From: JANSWY01 sp965243755
GTDB lineage: Bacteria > Bacteroidota > Bacteroidia > Cytophagales > Cyclobacteriaceae
Assembly (NCBI GenBank): GCA_965243755.1
Contig: CBDEVW010000003.1
Coordinates: 1,922,001 to 1,986,000, forward strand
Reading direction: 5' to 3'
DNA: 64,000 nucleotides
Positions 1-9,900 of this stretch are shown here, in pieces; within the stretch, counting starts at the first letter, position 1, and every line of letters starts with the position of its first letter. The notes beneath the pieces were generated by a model. It was given only the letters and a program-made list of their open reading frames with translations, was not told the origin of the DNA and ran no database searches. The position numbers and the translations under genes are program-made.

Positions 1-915
1 ATACTTTGTTTCATCAAATACTGCATTGGAAAACCCTATGTTGAATGTCTTCAATTGACCTTCATAATACTCATTAGCAATAGCCGTAATGAGTGTAGAA
101 TCAATACCTCCGCTTAGAAAACTACCCACAGGGACATCACTCACGAGCCTCTTTGAAACTGCATTTTCGATTATCGACCTGGTCTGATTCAATGCCGGCT
201 TTTCCTCAGATATAATATTATTTCTGTACTTAGCATCTATCTGGTAATATCTCTCAATTTGAACCTTCAGATTAGAAGACACCTTTAAGAATGAACCTGG
301 CTCAAGCTTCCAAATTTTGGTATAGGCAGTTCTGTCTCCTGGTATAAACCCCAATTGCAAATAGCTTCCTAAAGCTTCATAATCTATAGAATGATTAAAT
401 ACATCATGTATTAAAAGAGACTTGAGTTCTGATGAGAACAGAAAGACATCTTCATCCAGATAATAATAAAGCGGCTTAATACCTAACCTGTCTCTCCAAA
501 TGTAATATTCGTTATGTTCCAGATCATAAATTGCAATGGAGAACATTCCATTCAATTCGTCGACAAATTCACTACCCCAATGTACGAACGCTTCCAATAT
601 CACTTCAGTATCAGATGTTGTACGGAAGGATAAGTTATATTCATTAGACAACTTTTTTCTGAGTTGCTTGAAATTATAAACCTCTCCATTAAAGGCAATG
701 ATATACTTTCCACACTGGCTTTTCATTGGTTGGTTAGCTCTTGTAGAAAGGTCAAGTATACTTAGTCTGGTATGTCCAATACCCCAGCCCTGCTCCCTGT
801 CGAAATAATAATCATTGGCATCTGGTCCCCTGTGTTTCAGCGTCTGAACCATCTCGCTAAGATGGTTCTCCTTCATCCTGCCATTTAGCTGCCTGAATCC
901 AACAATACCACACAT
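1..915 (-). CDS. asnB: Asparagine synthase-like amidotransferase, C-terminus cut by window edge
   Basis: Glutamine-dependent amidotransferase of the asparagine synthase (class II GATase) family. The first codons read MCGIVG, giving the N-terminal Cys2 nucleophile expected after Met removal. A PP-loop motif, SGGIDST, lies near residue 267, and the last residues in view (NIGFSNAVFDETKY) match the family. 305 codons are present; the C-terminal half of the synthetase domain lies outside the window. It is the most downstream visible gene of the minus-strand glycan cluster, starting 3 nt after the methyltransferase gene ends. Inference: in glycan clusters such proteins (for example WbpS) can amidate uronic acids, so sugar amidation is as likely as free asparagine synthesis. 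A full-length paralogue lies at 53923-55812. Confidence 0.9.
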   Translation of the reverse strand, partial: MCGIVGFRQLNGRMKENHLSEMVQTLKHRGPDANDYYFDREQGWGIGHTRLSILDLSTRANQPMKSQCGKYIIAFNGEVYNFKQLRKKLSNEYNLSFRTTSDTEVILEAFVHWGSEFVDELNGMFSIAIYDLEHNEYYIWRDRLGIKPLYYYLDEDVFLFSSELKSLLIHDVFNHSIDYEALGSYLQLGFIPGDRTAYTKIWKLEPGSFLKVSSNLKVQIERYYQIDAKYRNNIISEEKPALNQTRSIIENAVSKRLVSDVPVGSFLSGGIDSTLITAIANEYYEGQLKTFNIGFSNAVFDETKY

Positions 916-918
916 AAC

Positions 919-1890
919 CTATTCCCTCAAGGCTTTTACGACTGCAATCTTGTTATTCCCAACTTTGATAAAGTCAGCAAAATATACCTTCAATCCGTAT
1001 TCCTGACACCATTTTTTTACGGTTTCAAGTTTTTGTGGATGATCATGTTGGGGAGAGAACATGTCAAACGTATCCAAAATGACCCAATTCCTTAATTCTT
1101 CTTTAGTCAATTTTTGTGGCAATGTGTTTTTTATATCGCATATTGGAATAAAACGGGTCAGAAAATGTAGTCCAACTTTATTAAGAAAGTGATAAATCCC
1201 AATCAACCTATCCACATTGTTTTCAATAAGGCTAAGAAGCTTCTCATGAGACATTTTCTTCGTGAAAGGTCTAAGCAAATATTTTGAATGTATTTTGGTG
1301 TACCACCCTCTAATTGGGTAAAAATCAACTATCAATTCACCTCCCGGCTTCACCATATTCGCCAATGCTGCAACGGATTTCTTAAAATCTGGTGTGTGTT
1401 GCAATACACCAAAGCAAAAAACTTTATCAAATTGCATTGGTGAAAATGGCAGTGTATAAATACTTGCCTGAAACAATTTTAGCCGATCATCAGGGCCATT
1501 ATTTCTGAAGTTCGCTTCTGTGGCCCTGGAATAGTCCACACTATATAGTGTTGCTTTAGTGTGTTGTAATACAACCTGACTAAACCTCCCTGCACCGGAA
1601 CCTACTTCCAGGACATTTTTACCAGATAAATCCTCAGATTCCCAGCCAGTTACAGCAAAAAAACGCTCTTTACTCTGTTCAATTGACTCGTTAAATCTGT
1701 CGATTTGAGTTTTTTCAAATTTGTTCCATTGAAACCCGAAGCTCTCCGTATAATTATCATCGTTTTCAAACTTCCATACACCATTCTCAAAATGCACTAC
1801 ATTTCCTGCCTCATCCGTAAGCTCATCCGCTTTTTGGATCATTTCTTTGGAATTTGTGGGGTTTATATACTTGATTGCTAACGATTTCAT
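919..1890 (-). CDS. Class I SAM-dependent methyltransferase
   Basis: 323 residues. The SAM-binding motif I is clear (VLEVGSGAGRF, residues 93-103) and is followed by an acidic post-I strand (YSVDYS) and a motif resembling FCFGVLQHTPD, as in Methyltransf_11 proteins. The first 40 residues (DEAGNVVHFENGVWKF) look like a degenerate Trm112-type N-terminal element without cysteines. It lies in the glycan cluster and overlaps the upstream glycosyltransferase gene by one base, so it is probably co-translated. Inference: it methylates a sugar or glycan-linked intermediate; the acceptor cannot be read from the sequence. Confidence 0.85.
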   Translation of the reverse strand: MKSLAIKYINPTNSKEMIQKADELTDEAGNVVHFENGVWKFENDDNYTESFGFQWNKFEKTQIDRFNESIEQSKERFFAVTGWESEDLSGKNVLEVGSGAGRFSQVVLQHTKATLYSVDYSRATEANFRNNGPDDRLKLFQASIYTLPFSPMQFDKVFCFGVLQHTPDFKKSVAALANMVKPGGELIVDFYPIRGWYTKIHSKYLLRPFTKKMSHEKLLSLIENNVDRLIGIYHFLNKVGLHFLTRFIPICDIKNTLPQKLTKEELRNWVILDTFDMFSPQHDHPQKLETVKKWCQEYGLKVYFADFIKVGNNKIAVVKALRE

Positions 1891-2774
1891 TATCCAGTGA
1901 TGAAGTTCTTTAAAAAAGCGAAAAATCTCCTATCCAATAAAATTGCAGGGTATTTTCTGATAGCTTCAATCAAAAACCTGCTAGCTATCATTCTATTTGG
2001 TAGACTATGCAAAGCAATATAAATATCCAGATATGAGCCAAATCTTTTGAGATGATCTTTATAAACATTCAAAAATGGGCGGTGTGAAAATAAGCTATCC
2101 TTAAGAATATCGATTCTTTTGATCAATTTTTCCGGATATGTGGAAACAACACTTCTATCATCATGTTGTATCATTGAAGCTGTATTTAGGTCGAAATAAT
2201 GAATATCCAGTTGTGATGCAATTCTTAACCAAAATTCATAATCCTCTGAGCCAGATAGCTCTCTGATTTCGTTGAATTGGAATTGTTCAAAAACTTTAGC
2301 CCGAACAAAAGTGCCAATACAGCTAAGAAAGTTGCCCTCGATTAGCTTGTCATTAATGATACCAGAGTAACTCAGGGGTTCTTTTATGACTTTGTTATTA
2401 GAATCAACAATATCATAAGAGAGGTGAAACACATCAATTTCAGGGTTGTTCAAGGTAATCTTATTGGCTTCTTCAAAGTGATGTGGTTTCAAAATATCGT
2501 CTGAGTCAATGAATGTAACAAACTCTCCTTTGGCCCTTTGTACCCCAAAATTGCGAGCAGCTGCTCTTTCCTCATTAGTCTTTTTAAAATATTGCACCAC
2601 CCCGGTGAATTCTTCCATTACTTCATTGGTATGGTCGGTGCTTCCGTCATCCACTACAATTACCTCAAAATTTTTGTATGTTTGATCAAGAACAGAAGTC
2701 AATGTTTTCTTAAGGAAATTTGCTCTGTTATAGGTTGGGATGACTATTGAAAACTTGGGCACAATTCTGTCCAT
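1890..2774 (-). CDS. Family 2 glycosyltransferase
   Basis: 294 residues with a GT-A fold N-terminus: FSIVIPTYNRANF followed by VDDGSTD (residues 41-47) for nucleotide-sugar binding and a metal-binding DSDD at 90-93. These are the standard GT2 inverting glycosyltransferase signatures. No membrane segment is evident, so it should work at the cytoplasmic face on a lipid-linked acceptor. It sits between two methyltransferase genes and overlaps the downstream one by one base. Donor and linkage are unknown. Confidence 0.9.
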   Translation of the reverse strand: MDRIVPKFSIVIPTYNRANFLKKTLTSVLDQTYKNFEVIVVDDGSTDHTNEVMEEFTGVVQYFKKTNEERAAARNFGVQRAKGEFVTFIDSDDILKPHHFEEANKITLNNPEIDVFHLSYDIVDSNNKVIKEPLSYSGIINDKLIEGNFLSCIGTFVRAKVFEQFQFNEIRELSGSEDYEFWLRIASQLDIHYFDLNTASMIQHDDRSVVSTYPEKLIKRIDILKDSLFSHRPFLNVYKDHLKRFGSYLDIYIALHSLPNRMIASRFLIEAIRKYPAILLDRRFFAFLKNFITG

Positions 2775-2786
2775 ATGATCATTTGA

Positions 2787-3692
2787 TCAATATTTATTTA
2801 ACAGTGTTTTTAGTATAACTTTTAAAAGACCAAACCTACTACTATAGTCTCTTGCTACGAGTACATGGTTATAACTCAAACTATAATTTTGTGCCAGATT
2901 AACAAACCTTTCAAAGGCATTGTACATCGGTATTTTTTTTGTTTTTTGATAATCCAGATAAATTTCATTCTCACTTTTCTCTAAAACAAGGCCATACACA
3001 TCCATTGAAAAGCTACCATAGTCTGCAAATCGCTCATCTGGAAATGTTAAATCTACAGTACCTACTGGAGTCAATCCCGAAAACTTAATGAAATCTAAAG
3101 GATTGCATATTGGGTTTTGAATACCCAAATCCATAGTTAGAATTAATCTTCCACCGGGTTTGAGCACACGCACCATTTCTCTAATGCCAGCAAACTGAAT
3201 TATCGGATCTTCAATGTGTTCAAGGACACTAATACAAAAAACCCTGTCAAATGTTTCATCTTTCGCACTGATGTTGGTTAGCAGATTTTGATCAAAATTA
3301 ATCCCAAGAGCATTAATAAATTCCCGACTGATACCAAAACTTGAGTGACGAGATTCATTTCCTTCTATCAAATCCGGGTCAATTCCTGTTACGTTTTGGG
3401 CTCCAACCTTTGCAGCCAAATAGGCGGTAAACGGGGTAGTTCCGCATCCTACATCTGCACATTTTAGCCCATTCCTCAAATCAGCTGCAAGAATAGCATA
3501 CGGATATTCCCAAAATCGGGCGCCATAATATGTACGAGGTGCTTTTATTTCACTAAACCATGAGAATCTGCTTTCATTCAACTCTTTGTGGTCTTTCAAA
3601 TCAAAATCGGAGTTGATTTTCAACAATTCCTTGTTAATTTCCCAAAATGGATCTGAGAATATTTCTTCCTTTCTTGCAAACTTCGAATTCAT
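2787..3692 (-). CDS. Class I SAM-dependent methyltransferase
   Basis: 301 residues. Motif I is CADVGCGTTPF (residues 78-88), followed by an acidic GIDPD and the motif FCISVLEHIEDP, typical of Methyltransf_11/23 proteins. The N-terminal 75 residues, with an aromatic stretch (RTYYGARFWEYPYA), resemble a substrate-recognition extension. It is part of the minus-strand glycan operon; a 70-base gap separates it from the upstream FkbM gene. Likely a glycan-modifying methyltransferase by context only. Confidence 0.85.
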   Translation of the reverse strand: MNSKFARKEEIFSDPFWEINKELLKINSDFDLKDHKELNESRFSWFSEIKAPRTYYGARFWEYPYAILAADLRNGLKCADVGCGTTPFTAYLAAKVGAQNVTGIDPDLIEGNESRHSSFGISREFINALGINFDQNLLTNISAKDETFDRVFCISVLEHIEDPIIQFAGIREMVRVLKPGGRLILTMDLGIQNPICNPLDFIKFSGLTPVGTVDLTFPDERFADYGSFSMDVYGLVLEKSENEIYLDYQKTKKIPMYNAFERFVNLAQNYSLSYNHVLVARDYSSRFGLLKVILKTLLNKY

Positions 3693-3762
3693 AAATTGAT
3701 ATGATCTCCTATCTAATTTATTCTTCTATTGTGGTTTCAAAACCAAAATATGTGTCCTCAAT

Positions 3763-4647
3763 TTATAAAGGTTTAGCAAATAAATTATATTGGAAAACGC
3801 TATCAGCGATTTTTGCGTCATATGGCTTTAAGACGCCATTCATTTCCATATACAATTCATAGTTTAAATCATTGAGAAAATTTAATATTGTATTGGTGGA
3901 ACTACCAATCTGTACAAACCACTCATTTGTCATTTCTATATATAATCCTGGGCGAAATTTGGATATTGTGTCAGATGCCCCGATTAATGCTTCTGGTTCA
4001 TAACCTTCAATATCAATCTTAATAAAGCCAACAGAGTCAATTCCTACCTGCTTCACAAACTCATCTACTGTAATTACATCAACGATAATCGCATCAGTCC
4101 CTAACTTTGATTCCGTTAGGTGACCTGCGCCGGAATTTGCATGTTCAAACACAAAATGCTTTTGCTCTGCTTCCTTGCCAATAGCAAGCCTTTTGAATTC
4201 AATGAAATCAACCAATGAGGGGTTGAGAGATAAGTTTTTAGTAAATGTTTTTTCAATATATGGGTTTGGGTCAAAGGAATAGATTGTTGTGTTCGAAGTG
4301 CTTTGTTTTATTAAATGAGCTAGTTTCAATGAAAATGCACCGCAATTGGATCCAATGTCCAGGATTGCACCATTTTCTTTAATAAATCGAGAGGCCAGTT
4401 TCCACGAAATATCCTTTTCATTAACATAAACACTCCATTGCATATAATCACTGACTTCTAAATTAAACGTCACCCCATCTCTCTTGACAATTTTGCTAAC
4501 TCCAGGGTCATATTCATGAGGAAGCGGAACAAATTTGGAAAGAACAGGAAGGTACTTTCCGCCAAAAATAAATACCTCTTCAATGCTCAACTTTCGGATC
4601 ACATTGTGAATTATTCTTACCGCCGTTCTTACAGAATTATCGCCCAT
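3763..4647 (-). CDS. FkbM-family methyltransferase
   Basis: 294 residues. The FkbM pattern is clear: ILDIGSNCGAFS at residues 95-106 (SAM motif I), FDPNP after the next strand, and the family hallmark KIDIEGYE at 210-217. FkbM-type enzymes are O-methyltransferases, often found in polysaccharide clusters. The start overlaps the end of the upstream GT4 gene by 11 bases, implying translational coupling. The last gene product to use it is probably a sugar hydroxyl on the exported glycan (inference). Confidence 0.9.
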   Translation of the reverse strand: MGDNSVRTAVRIIHNVIRKLSIEEVFIFGGKYLPVLSKFVPLPHEYDPGVSKIVKRDGVTFNLEVSDYMQWSVYVNEKDISWKLASRFIKENGAILDIGSNCGAFSLKLAHLIKQSTSNTTIYSFDPNPYIEKTFTKNLSLNPSLVDFIEFKRLAIGKEAEQKHFVFEHANSGAGHLTESKLGTDAIIVDVITVDEFVKQVGIDSVGFIKIDIEGYEPEALIGASDTISKFRPGLYIEMTNEWFVQIGSSTNTILNFLNDLNYELYMEMNGVLKPYDAKIADSVFQYNLFAKPL

Positions 4648-5779
4648 ATATTGCTTCTAGCTTTTGAATCATTGGTTGAAGTTGGAATGGCTCTACACTT
4701 TTTAGGCCATCTAAACTGAGTCTTTCTCTCAATATTGAATCCTTGAGAATGTTCCTGGTATTTTCGTATATTTTGTCTGAATTGTCACCATAAGGAACAA
4801 CCAGCGCATTTTTATTATTAACTATGAAATCACACGCTATTCCAGACAATGTAAAAACCGATGGAACTCCTGAAGCAAGAGCTTCCACGTAAGTCTGTCC
4901 AAAAGCCTCAGCTTGTTTGTTGATTGGTGTATGAACATATACATCAAACAATTTATACAACGCCTGAACATCTGGCTCAAATGTAATTTCTATATACGAG
5001 TCATTAGGCAATTTTTGCAACATGTTTCTAATTTCAGCCTGATAGTCTCCACGAGCGTTTGCGAGTATTAGTTTAGCGTGTTTAAATTCTTCCAAAAGCA
5101 TCTGAAAGGCAGGTATTATGGTTTGGATTCCCTTCCAATGAGTATACCTGGCAATTACTCCAACAATTGGATAATCCTCCGAAGTTAAAAAATACTTTTT
5201 TCGCAACCCAGTAACACGTTCGATAGGCACATTTGCAAAAGAACCCAAATCAAACCCATGAGGAATTACCTTAATTTTTTCCTCAGAAACCCCTTCAAGT
5301 TTACTCAGCACTTCTGCCGTTTGATTTGATGGTGCCACAATATGGGTCGCCAACGAATTGATTACTTTATCGTAGTAAACTGCTCTTGGAAAGTACTGGT
5401 GATGAATGTTTGAATGGTGACGTGTATAAAGTCTCTTCTTAATTCCAAGAATCCTTCCAGCGGTTAATCCTACAACACTTGCTTCAAACAAGTGAGTGTG
5501 AATAACCTCAGGTTTATGCTTTCTTAAAATATGAAGCACTTTAAAAAAACATAATACCAAACTAATTTTCCCTCGAAGAATTAGCTCATGCACCGTAAAC
5601 CCCATATCTTTTAAACACTGAGCAAGGGCACTATTTCTTTGGTTTAACAGGATGAATTCAAGCTCAAAGCGATCTTTATCTAAGGATTTAGCCAACCATT
5701 CAAATCCTAAAGACTTATCAATTCCTGATATGATGTATGTAATTTTCTTCTTATTAGATTTTCTTTTCGGGATAGACAT
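4637..5779 (-). CDS. Family 4 glycosyltransferase (GT-B fold)
   Basis: 380 residues. The N-terminal half has the acceptor-side GT-B pattern (ITYIISGID, IHTHLFEA at 93-100). The C-terminal half carries the retaining GT4 signature E-x7-E (Glu291 and Glu299 in EAFGQTYVEA), followed by LASGVPSV. It overlaps the upstream GT2 gene by 26 bases and the downstream FkbM gene by 11, so it is part of a tightly packed operon. Donor sugar unknown. Confidence 0.92.
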   Translation of the reverse strand: MSIPKRKSNKKKITYIISGIDKSLGFEWLAKSLDKDRFELEFILLNQRNSALAQCLKDMGFTVHELILRGKISLVLCFFKVLHILRKHKPEVIHTHLFEASVVGLTAGRILGIKKRLYTRHHSNIHHQYFPRAVYYDKVINSLATHIVAPSNQTAEVLSKLEGVSEEKIKVIPHGFDLGSFANVPIERVTGLRKKYFLTSEDYPIVGVIARYTHWKGIQTIIPAFQMLLEEFKHAKLILANARGDYQAEIRNMLQKLPNDSYIEITFEPDVQALYKLFDVYVHTPINKQAEAFGQTYVEALASGVPSVFTLSGIACDFIVNNKNALVVPYGDNSDKIYENTRNILKDSILRERLSLDGLKSVEPFQLQPMIQKLEAIYGR

Positions 5780-6635
5780 AAGAAAGGGAGTAGGTGATTA
5801 TGTCGTACACTTTAAACCTGAGAGCTTTTGGTAATATCTTCAAAAAGTTGTACTTATCTATAATATTTATCCACACAGGACTAGAAAACAGCTGATATAC
5901 GAATAGCCGAAACAGCGAAATGTTTTTTTTCTGATGCAGCTGATTATGTGACTTATGATATTCCCTCAATCGTCTGACGTAAGATCTACAGGTAATCCTA
6001 TCATCATGCCAGGCAATATTATCTTTATCCAAATAGACAGCAACATCAGCATTTATTGCTCGTACCGCAAGATCATAATCCTCTGCATCAGAAAGACTTT
6101 CTTTAAAGCCGTTCAATTGAAGAAATAGTTCTTTAGGAATAGAAAAATTAGCTGCCGATAGAAAGACATTTTTTGCAAATAATTGGCTCAACCCATTTGA
6201 ATATCTACTAAGCCATTTGTAACCTAAATATGATTTATACGCCTGGATATCAGTAAAAATCGTATTCGGGTCTTCGAATGGAACTCCTCCACAAATAGCT
6301 GTCTGATGCTTTCTATGAAACATTAAATGTCTCTCCACTGAATCTTTCTGTGGACTTACATCATCATCATAAAATATTAGTAAATCTCCTCTCGCATTGG
6401 AAGCTCCAAAATTCCGTATTACCGACCTGCCCTTATTTTCCTGATACTTAACATTTAGCTGGTCCTTACCTTTCAGCTTGGAGAGATAATCCATTGTATC
6501 ATCAGTTGAGCCGTCTACAGCAATCACAATTTCGAAATCCCTGATGGTCTGTTTCTCAAGAGCCTTAAGAATTCTCGGAAGCTTGTGAGCACCATTGTAG
6601 GTTGGGATGACTACTGAAATTGAATAATTGCTCAT
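5754..6635 (-). CDS. Family 2 glycosyltransferase
   Basis: 293 residues. The N-terminus reads SVVIPTYNG, then AVDGSTD (residues 39-45), and a metal-binding DDD at 90-92. The C-terminal region is basic with aromatic residues and has no clear transmembrane helix. It starts 2 bases after the end of the upstream GT2 gene and overlaps the downstream GT4 gene. Role: adds one sugar during assembly of the glycan repeat or adaptor (inference from the cluster). Confidence 0.9.
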   Translation of the reverse strand: MSNYSISVVIPTYNGAHKLPRILKALEKQTIRDFEIVIAVDGSTDDTMDYLSKLKGKDQLNVKYQENKGRSVIRNFGASNARGDLLIFYDDDVSPQKDSVERHLMFHRKHQTAICGGVPFEDPNTIFTDIQAYKSYLGYKWLSRYSNGLSQLFAKNVFLSAANFSIPKELFLQLNGFKESLSDAEDYDLAVRAINADVAVYLDKDNIAWHDDRITCRSYVRRLREYHKSHNQLHQKKNISLFRLFVYQLFSSPVWINIIDKYNFLKILPKALRFKVYDIITYSLSYVYPEKKI

Positions 6636-6637
6636 AT

Positions 6638-7621
6638 TTACCTTCCCCGCAATCTATTAATGATGAATTTTGGAATATAATTATTTTTGAACAGTAGGGA
6701 AGAATACAGCAACTTATCGTCCTGCGAAAGAAGCTGTTTTTTAACCAGGCTCAGGAATTTCTTCGATAACTCGTAATTCCCCTGGTAGTAAAACTCGTGA
6801 CCTGTGTTTAAGCAATAATAATTTAGAGCACATCGTAGTAAGTCATTGTCGATTTCTTTTGGAATAAGAAAATTGGTTTCGCCTTCCAGGGAAAAGGTGA
6901 CTTTAATTAGAGCCTCAAGTTGATCGAACTGAAGTACTTGAGCAAGAAATAAATATATGGCATGATGATCTTTGACAAATTCTGATTGTGATGAAGTGGT
7001 TTTTGATTGTTCATGTAATCTGAAATTCACTACCACATCGTTCGCTTTTTCTATCCCACCCAAACCAAATCTCAGCAGATATCTTATCCAAAATTCCCGG
7101 TCCATCGTGAAATGAAGTGATTCATTCAGATAGCCTATTTCTTCAAGTATACTTACTCTGAAAAATGTTTCAGGTTGATCTATCCTGGCCATACCAATAG
7201 TTTTTGCAAGGTTGTCCTCATAAACATCGGTCCCATTTGTTACCCGCACAAACCCAGAAGTATTAAAAAGATTTGATCGTGCTGCCACACAATTAACCTG
7301 AGGGTCTTTGAAATATTCGGAAACAGTCTTTAATGCCTCATTTTCGTAATAATCGTCAGAATTCAACCAATTAAAAACTTCACCTGAAATTTTTGAAAGT
7401 CCTTTGTTGATGGCATGACTTTGTCCATTGTCTTTTTCGCTTATCCACCATGCCAGATGTTTTTCATATTTTTTGATTATTTCAACTGATCCGTCTGTGC
7501 TACCCCCATCAATGATGATATATTCCAGGTTATTGTACCCTTGAGATAGAACAGAGTCGATCGTTTGCTCAAGGTATTGCGCTTGATTATAGGAAGGAGT
7601 TACAATGGAAATTCGAATCAT
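6638..7621 (-). CDS. Family 2 glycosyltransferase (WcaA-like)
   Basis: 327 residues. SIVTPSYNQAQYL at the N-terminus, IIDGGSTDGS (residues 36-45) and WLNSDD (85-90) match the WcaA-like GT2 subgroup seen in colanic-acid-type loci. The final 90 residues, outside the GT-A core, are helical and charged. The stop of the upstream glycosyltransferase gene lies 19 bases away. Sugar specificity cannot be deduced. Confidence 0.9.
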   Translation of the reverse strand: MIRISIVTPSYNQAQYLEQTIDSVLSQGYNNLEYIIIDGGSTDGSVEIIKKYEKHLAWWISEKDNGQSHAINKGLSKISGEVFNWLNSDDYYENEALKTVSEYFKDPQVNCVAARSNLFNTSGFVRVTNGTDVYEDNLAKTIGMARIDQPETFFRVSILEEIGYLNESLHFTMDREFWIRYLLRFGLGGIEKANDVVVNFRLHEQSKTTSSQSEFVKDHHAIYLFLAQVLQFDQLEALIKVTFSLEGETNFLIPKEIDNDLLRCALNYYCLNTGHEFYYQGNYELSKKFLSLVKKQLLSQDDKLLYSSLLFKNNYIPKFIINRLRGR

Positions 7622-7640
7622 TTATATAAATTTCTAATAT

Positions 7641-8828
7641 TTATGGCTCCAGGGCCTCCTGAAATGCAATTTCTAGCATCTGTTCGTTATGTACCGATAA
7701 GTATTCCTCATATCCAAAATTATGATCATTCCGTGCGGCATTTTTTAGTTGATTCAAACCCTGAACCGCCTTGGCAGTATCTCCTTCAGGAACTGTTATT
7801 CCCAAACGATATTTTTCGGTATTTGCTCCAATCCAATACTTATCTGTTGCTAAAACCGGTTTTTTGAACAATGCCGCCTTAGTGTTAAAATTACTTGAGC
7901 TTTTGAAGTTATCATAAATTAGAAACAAGGCATCTAATGCATTAATAACTGCGTTTATTTTGGCCCCTTCTTCAATAAACTTATTGTGGTATAATACATG
8001 GGGAGGTAGGTTCCTCAAAAACTTATTTATTTTTTCCACCTCACTTTCTGAAAAATCATTGAAAGAAATTTCCCCTGCAAGCAAAAAGAAATAATCTGAT
8101 GGAGAAACAGATTCAATTAAATCGATATAATTAATAAGTCCTTTTCTTTTGTTCAACCCAATAAGCCCCATAGTAAAACGGCCATTAGCGCTAATTTTTA
8201 ATTGTGTCGCCAACCCATTTGCCTCCTCAGGCGGAGTTGAATCAGCGATTTCGGGAAAACACACAACCTTTTTTTGAATCCTGTTTTGAAGTTTATCAAC
8301 TAAAAATTCATCATGTAAAGCCACTGACGTACAATTTTTAGACAAAAGCATATGATCAACGCTTGATAATGTGACTCTCGTATCAATATCATTGTCCAGT
8401 AAGTACCATGGATGAAAAAATAGGCCACTCCATCTAAAATGAAAAACGGCATCAATAAGCTGAAAGGGAATATAATTATGCAAACTTGAATCAAGCCAAC
8501 AGAAAAAAACAGTATCAATTGTAATGCCTATTTTTGCTTCTGCTCGCTTAAGCAGTTTATTGGTATTGAACCAAAACTTAACCAGATGCAAATTGGTTTT
8601 CAAAATACCCCCTGAAATACCTTTCATTGGTGGGCAATTTTCCAATACTATCAAGTCCTTTACATCTGTCCCCTCTGATTGCAATTGAAACTTGACTTTT
8701 TCAGCTCCTTCAGACAGAATCAATACTACACGATATTCCAGCTTCAATAAATATTTTGCAAAAAGTTTGGCAAATGCAAAATGATGCCCTCCATCTATAT
8801 GGTCAAATAAAACTATCGTCTTCTTCAA
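7641..8828 (-). CDS. Glycosyltransferase-like protein, probable GT-B fold
   Basis: 395 residues. It opens with a beta strand and the string HIDGGHHFAFAKLFA, which resembles the loop and helix entering a GT-B Rossmann domain. A second Rossmann-like half starts near FTMGLIGLNKRKG, followed by strands (FFLLAGE) and ALFLIYDNFKSSSNF, as in GT1/GT4 C-domains. The usual E-x7-E is not obvious; the segment KSSSNFNTKAALFKKPVLA occupies its place. It lies between the SDR epimerase genes and the WcaA-like GT gene. Glycosyltransferase is the best guess; the donor site is divergent. Confidence 0.7.
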   Translation of the reverse strand: MKKTIVLFDHIDGGHHFAFAKLFAKYLLKLEYRVVLILSEGAEKVKFQLQSEGTDVKDLIVLENCPPMKGISGGILKTNLHLVKFWFNTNKLLKRAEAKIGITIDTVFFCWLDSSLHNYIPFQLIDAVFHFRWSGLFFHPWYLLDNDIDTRVTLSSVDHMLLSKNCTSVALHDEFLVDKLQNRIQKKVVCFPEIADSTPPEEANGLATQLKISANGRFTMGLIGLNKRKGLINYIDLIESVSPSDYFFLLAGEISFNDFSESEVEKINKFLRNLPPHVLYHNKFIEEGAKINAVINALDALFLIYDNFKSSSNFNTKAALFKKPVLATDKYWIGANTEKYRLGITVPEGDTAKAVQGLNQLKNAARNDHNFGYEEYLSVHNEQMLEIAFQEALEP

Positions 8829-8832
8829 ACTT

Positions 8833-9900
8833 CTAAGAAATTGATTGTTGAGTCATTCCATCAAATATTCCCGAAATAATATCTTTAATGCTATATTTCC
8901 AGGTCCAGTTTGGATAGTGTTCTTTGAATTTTGACACATCGCTGATCCACCAGATATGATCGCCAATACGATTATTTTCAGAGTAAGTGTAATTAAGTTT
9001 TTTCCCAACTATTTCTGTTGTAATCTCAATTGCTTCAAGCATGGAGCAATTAGAAAACCTTCCTCCCCCTGCATTGTAAACTTCTCCAGGTTTTGGGTTT
9101 TGATAAAAGTGCCAGAACATATTGATGAGATCTTCACTATGAATATTATCCCGTACCTGTTTCCCTTTATATCCAAATATGGTGTAAGGTGTTCCCTTGA
9201 CCGCACATTTTACCAGATAACTTAAAAAACCATGTAATTGAGCACCACTATGATTAGGGCCAGTCAGGCAACCACCCCTAAAAACTCCTACATTAAGTCC
9301 AAAATATCTACCGTATTCCTGCGCCATGATATCTGCCGCAACCTTTGATGCACCGAATACCGAATGGGTGGAGTTGTCGATCGTCATTGATTCATCTATA
9401 CCATGTTTATAATAAGGGTGATCATTTCTTATTTCCCATCTATATTCACCTTCAACTAGTGGCAACTGGTTTGGAGTATCTCCATAAACTTTGTTCGTAG
9501 AAGTAAATACAAAAACTGCTTCAGGGCAATTTAACCTTGTAAGCTCTAACAAGTTTAATGTTCCTGTGGCATTGACTGAGAAGTCAGTCATTGGTTCTTT
9601 TGCGGCCCAGTCGTGGCTCGGTTGAGCTGCGGTATGGACAATTAGCTTTATATCTTGACCATACTTGGCAAATATCTTACTCAACAACTCATAATCTCTG
9701 ATATCAAGATCAGTATGCTCATAATTGGGAACTTGATCCTTCAGGATATTCAAATTCCAATCTACAGAACCCTCATTGCCAAAAAAGTATTCCCGCATAT
9801 TGTTATCAATACCCAAAACGAGATCAAACTTATTCGAAAAAAACCTTACGGCTTCACTTCCTATCAAACCACCAGAACCGGTTACTATCGCTATCTCCAT
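8833..9900 (-). CDS. NAD-dependent sugar epimerase (SDR), CDP-paratose 2-epimerase-like
   Basis: 355 residues. Extended SDR with the dinucleotide motif TGSGGLIG at residues 7-14 and an N-terminus resembling CDP-tyvelose/paratose 2-epimerases (GIDNNMREYFFG). HTAAQPSHDWA near 89-99 and TSTNKVYGD near 133-141 are typical. The catalytic YxxxK reads FGASK (Phe182, Lys186), so the usual tyrosine is absent. The stop of the upstream SDR gene directly abuts this start (9901/9900), so the two are probably co-translated. It likely makes a precursor sugar nucleotide for the glycan. Exact substrate unknown. Confidence 0.82.
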   Translation of the reverse strand: MEIAIVTGSGGLIGSEAVRFFSNKFDLVLGIDNNMREYFFGNEGSVDWNLNILKDQVPNYEHTDLDIRDYELLSKIFAKYGQDIKLIVHTAAQPSHDWAAKEPMTDFSVNATGTLNLLELTRLNCPEAVFVFTSTNKVYGDTPNQLPLVEGEYRWEIRNDHPYYKHGIDESMTIDNSTHSVFGASKVAADIMAQEYGRYFGLNVGVFRGGCLTGPNHSGAQLHGFLSYLVKCAVKGTPYTIFGYKGKQVRDNIHSEDLINMFWHFYQNPKPGEVYNAGGGRFSNCSMLEAIEITTEIVGKKLNYTYSENNRIGDHIWWISDVSKFKEHYPNWTWKYSIKDIISGIFDGMTQQSIS